Assembly: GCA_937883885.1 (NCBI GenBank)
Contig: CAKZXL010000677.1
Location: 1 to 8,266, forward strand
Reading direction: 5' to 3'
DNA from: an uncultured Aquincola sp.
Lineage (GTDB): Bacteria > Pseudomonadota > Gammaproteobacteria > Burkholderiales > Burkholderiaceae
Length of the DNA: 8,266 nt
A program made the translations under genes and the position numbers. Of the stretch, positions 1-6,784 are shown in pieces. Positions within the stretch are counted from its first letter, which is position 1, and each line of letters begins with the position of its first letter. The notes beneath the pieces are model-generated. The model was not told the origin of the DNA, searched no databases, and saw nothing but the letters and a program-made list of their open reading frames with translations.

Positions 1-768
1 ACGCGGCTCTTCCACCGCTCCACCCGCTCGCTCGCGCTGACCGAAGAAGGCCGCCTCTACTTCGAGAGCTGCCAGCGCGCGCTCGACACGCTGGGCGCCG
101 CCGCCGCCCAGCTGGAGTCGGGCCGCACGGAAGTCACCGGCCGGCTGCGCGTGACCCTGCCGGTGCTGTTCGGCCGCCACTGCGTGGCGCCGGTGCTGTT
201 GGCCTGGGCCGCCGGGCACCCGGCGCTGGAGCTGGAGCTGGCCTTCAGCGACCGTTCGATGGACCTGTTCGCCGACGGCTTCGACCTGGCCATCCGCATC
301 GGCCCCCTGCCGCCCGACGGCATGCTGCGCGCCCGCCGCCTGCTGATCATGCGCAAGCTGCTCTGCGCCGCGCCCGGCTACCTGCAGCGCTGCGGCACGC
401 CGCAGCAGATCGAAGACCTGCCCGCGCATGAGCACCTGGTGTACCGGCGTGGCGAACATCTGCAGCCCATCCAGTACGAAGCGGCCGGCGGCCGCCTCAT
501 CGAGCTGCAGCCCCGCGGGCGCCTGCGGCTGGACGACCTGTCGGCCATCGTCGATGCGGCGGTGGCCGGCCTGGGCCTGGCCTGGGTGCCGGCCTGGCTG
601 GTGCAGGACGAGCTGGCCGGCGGCCAACTGCTGCCGTTGCTGGGCCAGCACCGCTCGGCCCCGATGGAAGCCCACGCGGTGTGGGCGGCCGATGCGCCGA
701 TGCCGCTGCGCCTGCGGCAGGCGGTGGACGAGCTGGTGCAGGTGCTGCCCGCGCGTGTGCCGGGTTGA
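1..768 (+). CDS. LysR-family transcriptional regulator (5' end missing)
   Basis: This reading frame is open from the first base of the window and ends at TGA 766-768, giving 255 visible residues. Residues 1-21 match the wing of a LysR winged helix-turn-helix, with the signature LALTEEGRLYF; the first 40 or so residues, including the recognition helix, lie outside the window. A linker helix follows to about residue 43. The LysR substrate-binding domain then begins at about residue 45 (GRLRVTLPVLFG) and runs to the end; it includes DGFDLAIRIG and the late GLGLAWVPAWLV segment typical of the DmlR/CrgA-like clade. An internal ATG at 151 would remove the DNA-binding domain, so it is not the start. 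The gene converges on dsdA with 31 bp between stops, so it is unlikely to belong to that unit; its target is probably to the left, out of view. The family is clear; the effector and regulon cannot be told. Confidence 0.93.
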   Translation, partial: TRLFHRSTRSLALTEEGRLYFESCQRALDTLGAAAAQLESGRTEVTGRLRVTLPVLFGRHCVAPVLLAWAAGHPALELELAFSDRSMDLFADGFDLAIRIGPLPPDGMLRARRLLIMRKLLCAAPGYLQRCGTPQQIEDLPAHEHLVYRRGEHLQPIQYEAAGGRLIELQPRGRLRLDDLSAIVDAAVAGLGLAWVPAWLVQDELAGGQLLPLLGQHRSAPMEAHAVWAADAPMPLRLRQAVDELVQVLPARVPG

Positions 769-788
769 GCCGCCTCAGGCGCTCAACC
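763..788. terminator. Hairpin between convergent LysR gene and dsdA
   Basis: Arms GGTTGAGC (763-770) and GCTCAACC (781-788) are perfectly complementary. The 10-base loop can add a further GCC/GGC stem around TCA. The hairpin overlaps the stop codon of the LysR gene and lies 12 bp beyond the dsdA stop, as expected of a shared bidirectional terminator between convergent genes. Neither side has a run of T after the stem, so intrinsic termination would be weak; Rho or simple RNA stabilisation is possible. Confidence 0.45.
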
Positions 789-799
789 GGCCCCGCGGG

Positions 800-2209
800 T
801 CACGGCGCCAGGGTTGCCCGGTCCGGCGCACGGCGCAGGCCGCGGGCCAGGAAGCGCTCGTACTCTTCCTCAGGCACGAACAGGCCGCCGGTGGTCCACA
901 CGATGTGGGTGGCCTGCGGCAGGCGCGCGGCCAGCTGGTGGCGCTGCAGGTAGCGGCGGCCGGCCTCGCTGTGCAGCAGCTGCTGCGGTCCGTCGAAACC
1001 GGCGGCGGCCGAGGGCTCGATGCGCAGCCCCTCGGCCTGGCACACCCGCGCCAGGTGCTCGAACAGCGTCTCGTCGGCCACGGTGAACACGCCGCCCAGC
1101 GCCGGCCGCACCACCTGCACCGCCCGCTGCGAAGCACGCGGCACCGCCAGGCCGTCGGCCTCGGTGCGGTTGTCCAGCCCATGCTCGTACACGCTGGGCA
1201 CCTGCCCTGCCTGGTTCTGCAGCGCCAGCAGGAAACACGGCGAGGCGGTGGGCTCCGCGAAGAAGCAGTGCACATGCGGCCCGAACAGATGCGCCAGACC
1301 GAAAGTGATGCCCCCCGGCGCACCGCCGACGCCGCAGGGGATGTAGACGAACAGCGGATGCGCCGCGTCCACCACGCGGCCGGCGGCGGCCAGCTGGTCG
1401 CGCAGGTGGAAGGCGGCGGCGCTGTAGCCCAGGAACAGCGACAGCGAGTCTTCGTCGTCCACGAAGTGGCAGCGCGGATCGCGCGCCGCCTCGGCCCGCC
1501 CGGCGGCCACGGCTGCGGCATAGTCGCCCTCATGCTCCACCACCGTGACCCCGCGCCAGCGCAGGCGCTGCTTCTTCCAGGCCTTGGCGTCGGCCGACAT
1601 GTGCACCACCGCCCGAAAACCCAGCGCCGAGGCGATGACGCCGATGCTCAGCCCCAGGTTGCCGGTGGAGCCCACCGCCACCTGGTAGGCGCCGAACTGG
1701 CGGCGCGCATCGGGCGTGGCCAGCGGCGAGAGGTCTTCGCCGGTGACCAGCCCCAGCTGCCGGGCCAGCCGCTCGGCGAACTCCAGCACCTCGTGCAGGC
1801 CGCCGCGCGCCTTGATGGAGCCCGCCACCGGCAGGCCGTGATCGGCCTTGACGAACAGCTGGCCCTGCCCGGCGCCCAGACCCAGCACCCGCTGCATCGC
1901 CGGCACCGGCAGCAGCGGCGACTCGATCTGGCCGGCGCTGGCCTGCAGTTCGGGGAACAGGGCCTGCAACACCGGCTGGAAGCGCCGCAAGCGGTCGGCC
2001 GCGGTCTGCATGTCGGTGCGGCCAAGGGGCTCGCTGCCCCAGGCGGTGCCGGGCAGGCCGTCGGCTGCGCGTTGCGGCTGCGCGAACAACACTGGCCGGC
2101 GGTGGCGCACCGCCTCGAGCAGGGCTTCGTCGTCGCCATCCGGGGCGGCGGCGGGCGCCGCGACACGGGCCAGGGCGGGCGCAAGGGCGAAGGTGGCGGC
2201 AGCGTTCAT
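800..2209 (-). CDS. dsdA: D-serine ammonia-lyase (D-serine dehydratase)
   Basis: The product is a cytoplasmic PLP enzyme that converts D-serine to pyruvate and ammonia (D-threonine is a known minor substrate of the family). The 469-residue protein is a fold-type II PLP enzyme with DsdA hallmarks: the cofactor lysine K133 in GSIKARGG, the loop GSTGNLGLS at about 180-188, ADAKAWKK at about 206-213, the glycine-rich phosphate loop CGVGGAPGG at 292-300, and the C-terminal [13 protein letters not shown]. coli DsdA is about 440 residues with its lysine near 118, so this copy has some 15 extra, alanine-rich N-terminal residues. ATG at 2209 is chosen, with a weak AAAAGA five bases upstream. The alternative GTG at 2278 would lie inside the predicted promoter and add low-complexity residues unlike the family. 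It is divergent from dsdC, which probably activates it; no dsdX permease gene adjoins it. Confidence 0.95.
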   Translation of the reverse strand: MNAAATFALAPALARVAAPAAAPDGDDEALLEAVRHRRPVLFAQPQRAADGLPGTAWGSEPLGRTDMQTAADRLRRFQPVLQALFPELQASAGQIESPLLPVPAMQRVLGLGAGQGQLFVKADHGLPVAGSIKARGGLHEVLEFAERLARQLGLVTGEDLSPLATPDARRQFGAYQVAVGSTGNLGLSIGVIASALGFRAVVHMSADAKAWKKQRLRWRGVTVVEHEGDYAAAVAAGRAEAARDPRCHFVDDEDSLSLFLGYSAAAFHLRDQLAAAGRVVDAAHPLFVYIPCGVGGAPGGITFGLAHLFGPHVHCFFAEPTASPCFLLALQNQAGQVPSVYEHGLDNRTEADGLAVPRASQRAVQVVRPALGGVFTVADETLFEHLARVCQAEGLRIEPSAAAGFDGPQQLLHSEAGRRYLQRHQLAARLPQATHIVWTTGGLFVPEEEYERFLARGLRRAPDRATLAP

Positions 2210-2251
2210 GCAGGTCTTTTGCGGTGGCGGGCCCGGGAGGGCATGGACTTC

Positions 2252-2280
2252 ATTCTGGGCAGCGGCCACCCGCGGCACAA
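2252..2280 (-). promoter_or_regulatory. Predicted sigma70 promoter of dsdA
   Basis: On the - strand, TTGTGC (2275-2280) and CAGAAT (2252-2257) form -35 and -10 elements separated by 17 bp. They match the consensus at 3 of 6 and 4 of 6 bases, weak enough to need an activator. Transcription would begin near 2245, about 35 bases before the ATG. The inverted repeat centred on 2309 would then sit near -64, the usual place for a LysR recognition site. The 8-bp palindrome GCTGCAGC (2290-2297) lies between the two and might contribute to binding. No transcript data support this; it is inferred from spacing. Confidence 0.45.
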
Positions 2281-2298
2281 ACCAGCTTTGCTGCAGCG

Positions 2299-2319
2299 GC
2301 CATCAGTCAGGCTGATGGC
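2299..2319. promoter_or_regulatory. Probable DsdC operator (LysR box)
   Basis: Arms GCCATCAG (2299-2306) and CTGATGGC (2312-2319) form a perfect 8-bp inverted repeat around TCAGG. It contains ATC (2302-2304), nine bases, then GAT (2314-2316), which is the ATC-N9-GAT form of the general LysR T-N11-A motif (T2303, A2315). It is the strongest symmetric element seen in the dsdA-dsdC intergenic region. Its right end is 6 bases before the dsdC ATG, so bound protein would also hinder expression of dsdC, fitting the negative autoregulation usual in LysR pairs. Confidence 0.65.
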
Positions 2320-2325
2320 ACGGCC

Positions 2326-3267
2326 ATGCTGAGCGCCTCGCACCTGAGCTGGCTGCGCAGCTTCGAGGCGGCGGCCCGGCGGCTGAGCTTCACGCTGGCC
2401 GCGCAGGACCTGTGCGTGACCCAGGGCGCGGTGAGCCAGCAGGTCAAGGCGCTGGAGGACTACCTGCAGCGGCCGCTGTTCGTGCGCGGGCCGCGCCAGC
2501 TCACGCTCACCCCCGAAGGCGAGCAGCTGGCCGCGGTGGCGCAGGAGGCGCTGTCGCGGCTGGACACCGCGCTGCAACAGGTGCGCCAAGGCAGCAATGC
2601 CCCGCGCGCGCTGGTGCTCAGCTGCCCGCCCACGCTGGCGCTGGGCTGGCTGGCGCGGCGGCTGGGCGACGGCCGGCCGGCGGGCCTGCATGGCCCGGTG
2701 TCGTTGCGGGCCGAATTCCACCGCATCGATCGCGCGCGGCTGCAGGCCGACGGCGTGGACGCCGCCATTCGCTACGACCTGGGGGGCCATCCGGGCCTGC
2801 ACAGCCACCGCTTCATGGACGAATGGTTGCTGCCAGTGGCTTCACCCGCCTTCGTGGCGGCGCACCCGTCGCTGCGCGAGGGGGGCCCGCTGCGCGGCGA
2901 CTGGCTGCTGCACGACCTGCAGCCCTGGGACGGCGCCCCGCCGCATGCCGAGTGGCAACACTGGCTGCAGCACAGTGGCCGGGTGTGCGAAGGCCTGGCC
3001 GCCGGCCGCGGCTTCAACCTCTTGCAGCTGGCGCTGTCGGCCGCGCTGGACGGCCAGGGCATCGCGATGGGCCGGGCCGTCCTGGTGCAGGACGAGCTGC
3101 GCAGCGGCCGTCTGGTGCAGCCCTTCGGCCCCGTGGTACCGGCCGCCGCCGGCTACCACCTGGCGGCCGAGCGCGACGACCCGCCGCTGCAGGCCCTGCG
3201 CGGCTGGCTGCAGCAACAGGGTCAGGCGGCGGCCGACGCCGTGCGGCCCTGGGTCGAAGCGCGCTGA
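2326..3267 (+). CDS. dsdC: DsdC-type LysR activator of D-serine catabolism
   Basis: This 313-residue LysR regulator is close to the length of E. coli DsdC (about 311). The winged helix-turn-helix spans about residues 5-63, with LSFTLAAQDLCVTQGAVSQQ as the helix-turn-helix core. The effector domain follows from about 95. Segments recalled from E. coli DsdC are visible in order: FMDEWLLPVASP (163-174), LLHD (194-197), EWQHWLQH (209-216), GIAMGRAVLVQ (245-255) and SGRLVQPFG (260-268). In that family D-serine is the inducer. The ATG at 2326 is chosen because it gives the usual short N-terminus before the helix-turn-helix; the in-frame ATG at 2224 would run through the operator and most of the control region and add non-homologous residues. 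The ribosome binding site is poor and lies within or beside the operator. The gene is divergent from dsdA, with 116 bp between starts, which supports the assignment. Confidence 0.9.
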   Translation: MLSASHLSWLRSFEAAARRLSFTLAAQDLCVTQGAVSQQVKALEDYLQRPLFVRGPRQLTLTPEGEQLAAVAQEALSRLDTALQQVRQGSNAPRALVLSCPPTLALGWLARRLGDGRPAGLHGPVSLRAEFHRIDRARLQADGVDAAIRYDLGGHPGLHSHRFMDEWLLPVASPAFVAAHPSLREGGPLRGDWLLHDLQPWDGAPPHAEWQHWLQHSGRVCEGLAAGRGFNLLQLALSAALDGQGIAMGRAVLVQDELRSGRLVQPFGPVVPAAAGYHLAAERDDPPLQALRGWLQQQGQAAADAVRPWVEAR

Positions 3268-3298
3268 CCGCAGACTCCGGCGACGGGCCAGTCCAGCG

Positions 3299-4522
3299 TC
3301 AGGCCGCTTCCGCGGTGGCCTGCCACTGCGGGAACGGGTCGGGCAACGTGGCCCAGCCGTCACGGCCCTTGCGCGTCTCGGTGTGGTTCAGGTGCATGGC
3401 CTTCCAGGCCTGCTCGATGGCGGCGCGGTCCATGCGGCGGCCGATGAACACCACTTCGTTCAGGCGGTCGCCATGCGGCTCCACCCAGCGTGCGTCGATC
3501 TCCTGCCGCTCGGCGCTGCCCGGCGCCGGCCAGCGGCTGCGGGGGGCGGCGGCCCACCAGCGGCCCACCGGCTCGTGCGTGGCGGTGTTGCCAGCGCGCG
3601 AATAGCTCACCACCCAGTCGGGCCGGCTGGCCAGCCACACATAACCCTTGGCCCGCAGCAGGCCGGGCAGCGGCATTTCCATGAAACTGGAAAAGCGCCA
3701 CGGGTGCAGCGGCGCGCGGCTGCGCAGCACGAAGCTCTCGATGCCGTAGGCCTGGGTCTCGGGTGCATGCTGGCCTTCCAGCTCGCGCGCCCAGCCGGGC
3801 ATCTCGCTGGCGCGCTCCATGTCGAAGAGGCCGGTGCCCAGCACCTCCTTCAGCGGCACCCGGCCATGGTCGGCCCAGACGATGCGCGCCACCGGGTTCA
3901 GCGCCTTGACCACCGCGGCCACCTCGTCGCGACGGCCGGCGTCCACCTTGTCGATCTTGTTGACCACCACCACGTCGGCAAATTCGATCTGCTCGGCCAG
4001 CAGTGCCGCCAGGCTGCGCGTGTCTTCCGGTCCGGTGGTCTCGCCGCGCTGGGCCAGTAGGTCGGTGCTGCTGTAGTCGGCCAGCAGGTTGTAGGCGTCC
4101 ACCACCGTCACCATGGTGTCGATGTGGGCCACGTCGTTGAGCGAGCGGCCCTGTTCGTCGGTGAAGTCGAAGGTGGCGGCCACCGGCATCGGCTCGCCGA
4201 TGCCGGTGGATTCGATCAGCAGGTGGTCGAAGCGGCCCTCGGCCGCCAGCTTGCGCACCTCCAGCAGCAAGTCTTCACGCAGCGTGCAGCAGATGCAGCC
4301 GTTGCTCATCTCCACCAGCCGCTCCTCGGTGCGCGACAAGGCGGCGCCCGCGTTGCCGGCGCTGCGGTCCACCAGCGAGGCGTCGATGTTGACCTCGCTC
4401 ATGTCGTTGACGATGACCGCCACGCGCAGGCCTTCGCGATTGGCCAGCACATGGTTGAGCAGCGTGGTCTTGCCAGCGCCCAGAAAGCCGGACAGGACAG
4501 TGACGGGCAGGGTCGTGTTCAT
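3299..4522 (-). CDS. zigA: COG0523 zinc metallochaperone GTPase (ZigA/YciC type)
   Basis: This 407-residue cytoplasmic P-loop GTPase belongs to the CobW/COG0523 family, whose members deliver metal, chiefly zinc, to client proteins. Visible motifs are Walker [10 protein letters not shown] (12-20), the metal-binding CxCC as CICC (76-79) in [12 protein letters not shown], Walker B region [11 protein letters not shown] (101-111), the guanine-specificity motif NKID (188-191), and a CobW C-terminal domain at about 260-380 with GRWWAA and [11 protein letters not shown], typical of the ZigA/YciC branch rather than cobalamin CobW. The ATG at 4522 directly precedes the P-loop strand and has AAGAGG (4527-4532) four bases upstream. 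A longer in-frame reading through to 5809 crosses the neighbouring gene and is not real. No cobalamin, nitrile hydratase or urease genes are nearby, which favours a general zinc-homeostasis role. An AT-rich palindrome before the start suggests Zur-type control. Metal identity is inferred from subfamily. Confidence 0.9.
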   Translation of the reverse strand: MNTTLPVTVLSGFLGAGKTTLLNHVLANREGLRVAVIVNDMSEVNIDASLVDRSAGNAGAALSRTEERLVEMSNGCICCTLREDLLLEVRKLAAEGRFDHLLIESTGIGEPMPVAATFDFTDEQGRSLNDVAHIDTMVTVVDAYNLLADYSSTDLLAQRGETTGPEDTRSLAALLAEQIEFADVVVVNKIDKVDAGRRDEVAAVVKALNPVARIVWADHGRVPLKEVLGTGLFDMERASEMPGWARELEGQHAPETQAYGIESFVLRSRAPLHPWRFSSFMEMPLPGLLRAKGYVWLASRPDWVVSYSRAGNTATHEPVGRWWAAAPRSRWPAPGSAERQEIDARWVEPHGDRLNEVVFIGRRMDRAAIEQAWKAMHLNHTETRKGRDGWATLPDPFPQWQATAEAA

Positions 4523-4531
4523 GGCGCCTCT

Positions 4532-4553
4532 TGCTAATGAGAAGCCATTATCA
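4532..4553. promoter_or_regulatory. Fur/Zur-like operator before the zinc GTPase gene
   Basis: Arms TGCTAATG (4532-4539) and CATTATCA (4546-4553) form an inverted repeat with one mismatched pair and a 6-base centre. It is strikingly AT-rich for this DNA. Read on the - strand it includes GATAATG and TATGAT (4550-4555), either of which could be a -10 element, so a bound repressor would block the promoter. Its inner edge touches the ribosome binding site at 4527-4532. The GATAAT/CATTA words resemble Fur-family boxes; Zur is the likely member because COG0523 genes of this branch are commonly Zur-controlled. No good -35 was found. Confidence 0.5.
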
Positions 4554-4586
4554 TAAACAAAGGCGCTGGCTGTGGGGCATTGACCG

Positions 4587-4599
4587 CCCGCCCTGCGGG
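4587..4599 (-). terminator. Small GC hairpin after the binding-protein gene
   Basis: On the - strand, CCCGC and GCGGG pair perfectly around a 3-base AGG loop, 6 bases beyond the TAA of the binding-protein gene at 4606. It may end the three-gene operon before the GTPase promoter. The stem is short and no T-run follows, so this is a weak call. Confidence 0.25.
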
Positions 4600-4605
4600 A
4601 TGGCG

Positions 4606-5577
4606 TTACTCCGGCTGCAGCCCGGCCGCGGCCACCATCTGCTCGGCATGGCCCAGCTCTTCGCGCAGGGCTTCGGTGTACTGGGCTTCGGTGCTGGGGG
4701 CCACGGCGCCGCCCAGCGCCTCGATGCGCGCGCGTGTCTCGGGCTGCGCCAGCGCGGTGCGCAGCGTCTTGCCCAGCAGCTCGACGATGGGCTGCGGCGT
4801 GCCGGCCGGCACCGACAGGCCGCCGATGGAGGTGAGCGTGACCGGCAGCCCGGCTTCGGCCAGCGTGGGCACCTCGGGCAGGCGCGGATGGCGCTGCGAT
4901 GAGGTGACGGCCACCGGCTGCAGCCGCTGGCTCTGGATGTGCGGCAGCGCCACCGAGGTGATGGCCAGCGTGAAGTCCACCTGGCGCGCGATCACCGCAT
5001 TGGTGGATTCGGTGGCGCCCTTGTACGGAATGTGCGTGGCCGTGATGCCGGCGGCCTTGAGCATCAGCGCCGCACCCAGGTGCGCGGGCGAGCCGATGCC
5101 GCCGCTGGCATACATCAGCTGGCCGGGCTGCTGGCGGCCCCGCGCCACCAGCTGCTGCACCGTGGCCAGGCCGCTGCCGGCCGGCGTCACCAGCGTGAGG
5201 TCGGAGGTGCCGATGCGCCCGACGTGCACGAAGTCCTTCATCACGTCGAAGCCCGGCTTCTTGTACATGCGCATGCTGGTGGTCATCGGCGAGCCGGAAT
5301 ACACCCAGGTGTAGCCATCGGGCGCGGCCCGTGCGGCGGCCTGCGCGCCCAGGTTGCCGGCGGCGCCCGGCTTGTTCTCCACCACGATGTTCTGCTTGAG
5401 CAGTGCGCCCATCGCCTCGGCCACCACGCGCACCGTGTTGTCGGGCGAGGTGCCGGCCAGGTAGGGCACGATCCAGCGGATGGGCCTGGTGGGGTAGCGC
5501 TCCTGCGCGCTGGCGCCGGTGCCCACCACGCCGGCCAGCAGGGCGGCCACGGTGGCCAGGGTTCGCATCGTCTTCAT
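4606..5577 (-). CDS. Bug/TctC-family periplasmic solute-binding protein
   Basis: The 323-residue product is a Bug-family (tripartite tricarboxylate transporter receptor) protein of usual length. Residues 1-24 are a Sec signal peptide: basic MKTMR start, hydrophobic core, and an ASA cleavage site before QERYPTRP. The mature protein shows the family landmarks: [14 protein letters not shown] (33-46), [15 protein letters not shown] (65-79), PDGYT (86-90), [10 protein letters not shown] (about 158-167) and [10 protein letters not shown] (about 181-190). Such proteins trap carboxylates such as organic, amino or aromatic acids in the periplasm. The ATG at 5577 overlaps the dehydrogenase stop as ATGA and has a strong AAGGAG eight bases upstream. 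No TctA or TctB membrane gene is in view, so this is probably one of the many orphan receptors of Burkholderiales, linked by its operon to an acid that is activated to CoA. The ligand is unknown. Confidence 0.93.
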   Translation of the reverse strand: MKTMRTLATVAALLAGVVGTGASAQERYPTRPIRWIVPYLAGTSPDNTVRVVAEAMGALLKQNIVVENKPGAAGNLGAQAAARAAPDGYTWVYSGSPMTTSMRMYKKPGFDVMKDFVHVGRIGTSDLTLVTPAGSGLATVQQLVARGRQQPGQLMYASGGIGSPAHLGAALMLKAAGITATHIPYKGATESTNAVIARQVDFTLAITSVALPHIQSQRLQPVAVTSSQRHPRLPEVPTLAEAGLPVTLTSIGGLSVPAGTPQPIVELLGKTLRTALAQPETRARIEALGGAVAPSTEAQYTEALREELGHAEQMVAAAGLQPE

Positions 5578-6773
5578 GGTCTTGTCTCCTTATGTTCGTC
5601 CAGCAGTTCGCGGGCGATGGTGTTGCGCTGGATCTCGCTGGTGCCGGTGAGCACCCGGTACATGCGCAGCAGGCGGAACAAAAACTCCACCCGGCTGCCC
5701 TGCACGATGCCTTCGCCGCCCAGCACCTGCACCGCGCGGTCGGCGATGCGGAAGGCGGCTTCCGAGCAGAAGAGCTTGGCCATCGAAGCCTCGGCCCGCG
5801 CATCGGCATCGTGCTGCAGCCGGCGGGCCACGCTCAGCATCAGCGCACGCGCGGCGGCCAGGTCGGTGGCCATGTCGGCCAGCAGGTGCTGCACCGCCTG
5901 GAACTGGGCAATCGGCTGGCCGAACTGCCGGCGCTGCAGCGCATGGTCGCGCGCATCCTTCAAGGCCAGGCTGGCCAGCCCCAGCATCGCCGGGCAATGC
6001 AGCAGCCGGTTGACGGTGATGCGGCCCAGTGCCAGCGCCAGGCCGCGCCCGCGCTCGCCCAGCTGGTTGGCGGCCGGGATGCGGCAGTCCTGCAGCACGA
6101 TGTTGCCGGTGTGCGATTGGCCGGCCAGCGTCTTGTAGCCCGCCTCGACCCGGAAGCCCGGGCGGTCGCGCTCCACCAGAAAGGCCGTGGTCTCGCGCCG
6201 CGCGGGGTCGGTGCCGGTGGCGGCGATGACGATGGCCATGTCGCAGAACGGCGCGCCCGAGATGAAGCGCTTGGTGCCGTTGAGCACGAAGCCGTCGCCA
6301 TCGGGCTCGGCCCGCGTCTGCACCGCGCCGGCGTCCGAGCCGGCCTCGGGCTCGGTGATGGCAAAGCAGATGGCTTTTTCGGCCCGCGCCACCGGCAGCA
6401 CCAGGCGCTGCATCTGCTCGGGCGTGGCGCTGCGCACCAGCGCGCCCAGCCGCGGCGGGCCCGACAGCTCGCCCAGCACATGCGGCGCAAAGGGCGAGCC
6501 GGTGGCGTAGATGGCCTCCTTGATCAGCGCATGGTCGTGCAGGCCGAAGCCGGCGCCGCCCAGGCTGGCCGGCAGCGTCATGCCGTAGAAGCCGCGCTCG
6601 TGCGACAGCCGCCACACCTGCTGCAGCAGTGCGCGCGGCGCGCCCTGCTCATGGCTCAGGTGGTGTTCGTGCGCCAACGGGTCCAGCTCGGTATGGATGA
6701 AGGCCTGCACGCGGGCGATGAAATCGGCAGCGGCCGGGCTGCCCTCGAAGAAGGCGTGGTGGGTGATGGTCAT
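5574..6773 (-). CDS. Acyl-CoA dehydrogenase family protein
   Basis: This 399-residue cytoplasmic flavoprotein has the full acyl-CoA dehydrogenase architecture: helical N-domain (about 10-130), middle beta domain beginning with [12 protein letters not shown] (136-147) and including [11 protein letters not shown] (164-174), and C-terminal helical domain (about 240-390) with [17 protein letters not shown] (352-356) and [15 protein letters not shown] (377-391). The family forms an alpha,beta double bond in acyl-CoA thioesters, passing electrons to ETF. The residue before GTSEI, where many members have the catalytic glutamate, is T376; the alternative glutamate position used by isovaleryl-CoA dehydrogenase aligns with N255 by eye. 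Chain-length preference cannot be read. The ATG at 6773 follows the synthetase stop by 11 bases with only a G-rich stretch as ribosome binding site, so it may rely on translational coupling. Its stop overlaps the next gene's start (ATGA). Confidence 0.93.
   Translation of the reverse strand: MTITHHAFFEGSPAAADFIARVQAFIHTELDPLAHEHHLSHEQGAPRALLQQVWRLSHERGFYGMTLPASLGGAGFGLHDHALIKEAIYATGSPFAPHVLGELSGPPRLGALVRSATPEQMQRLVLPVARAEKAICFAITEPEAGSDAGAVQTRAEPDGDGFVLNGTKRFISGAPFCDMAIVIAATGTDPARRETTAFLVERDRPGFRVEAGYKTLAGQSHTGNIVLQDCRIPAANQLGERGRGLALALGRITVNRLLHCPAMLGLASLALKDARDHALQRRQFGQPIAQFQAVQHLLADMATDLAAARALMLSVARRLQHDADARAEASMAKLFCSEAAFRIADRAVQVLGGEGIVQGSRVEFLFRLLRMYRVLTGTSEIQRNTIARELLDEHKETRP
5586..5591 (-). 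promoter_or_regulatory. Strong ribosome binding site of the binding-protein gene
   Basis: AAGGAG on the - strand lies eight bases before the ATG at 5577, inside the end of the dehydrogenase coding sequence. It is the best ribosome binding site in the window and fixes the start. It suggests the secreted protein is made in higher amounts than the two upstream enzymes. Confidence 0.75.
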
Positions 6774-6784
6774 GCGGCCCCCGG

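Noticed and set aside
2210..2278. Longer dsdA form starting at GTG 2278
   Set aside because: The start would fall inside the predicted -35 element, and the added residues do not resemble the DsdA family; ATG 2209 fits better.
428..2332. A 634-codon open frame on the + strand, antisense to dsdA
   Set aside because: It overlaps the LysR 3' end in another frame and the whole of dsdA on the opposite strand. Its translation is low-complexity Arg/Ala/Gly/His/Gln with no family motif. Long antisense frames are expected in very GC-rich coding DNA.
3264..3302. Terminator between convergent dsdC and the GTPase gene
   Set aside because: Only a 5-bp CTGAC/GTCAG repeat covering the two stop codons and a broken GACT/AGTC stem were found; neither forms a convincing hairpin and there is no T-run.
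2597..4060. A 487-codon + strand frame crossing from dsdC into the GTPase gene
   Set aside because: It is a shifted frame of dsdC followed by an antisense frame of the GTPase; composition is biased and no motif is present.
4523..5809. Possible fusion of a long N-terminal region to the GTPase, since the frame stays open to 5809
   Set aside because: The extension reads the binding-protein gene in the wrong frame. A good ribosome binding site and operator precede the ATG at 4522, and the family begins right there.
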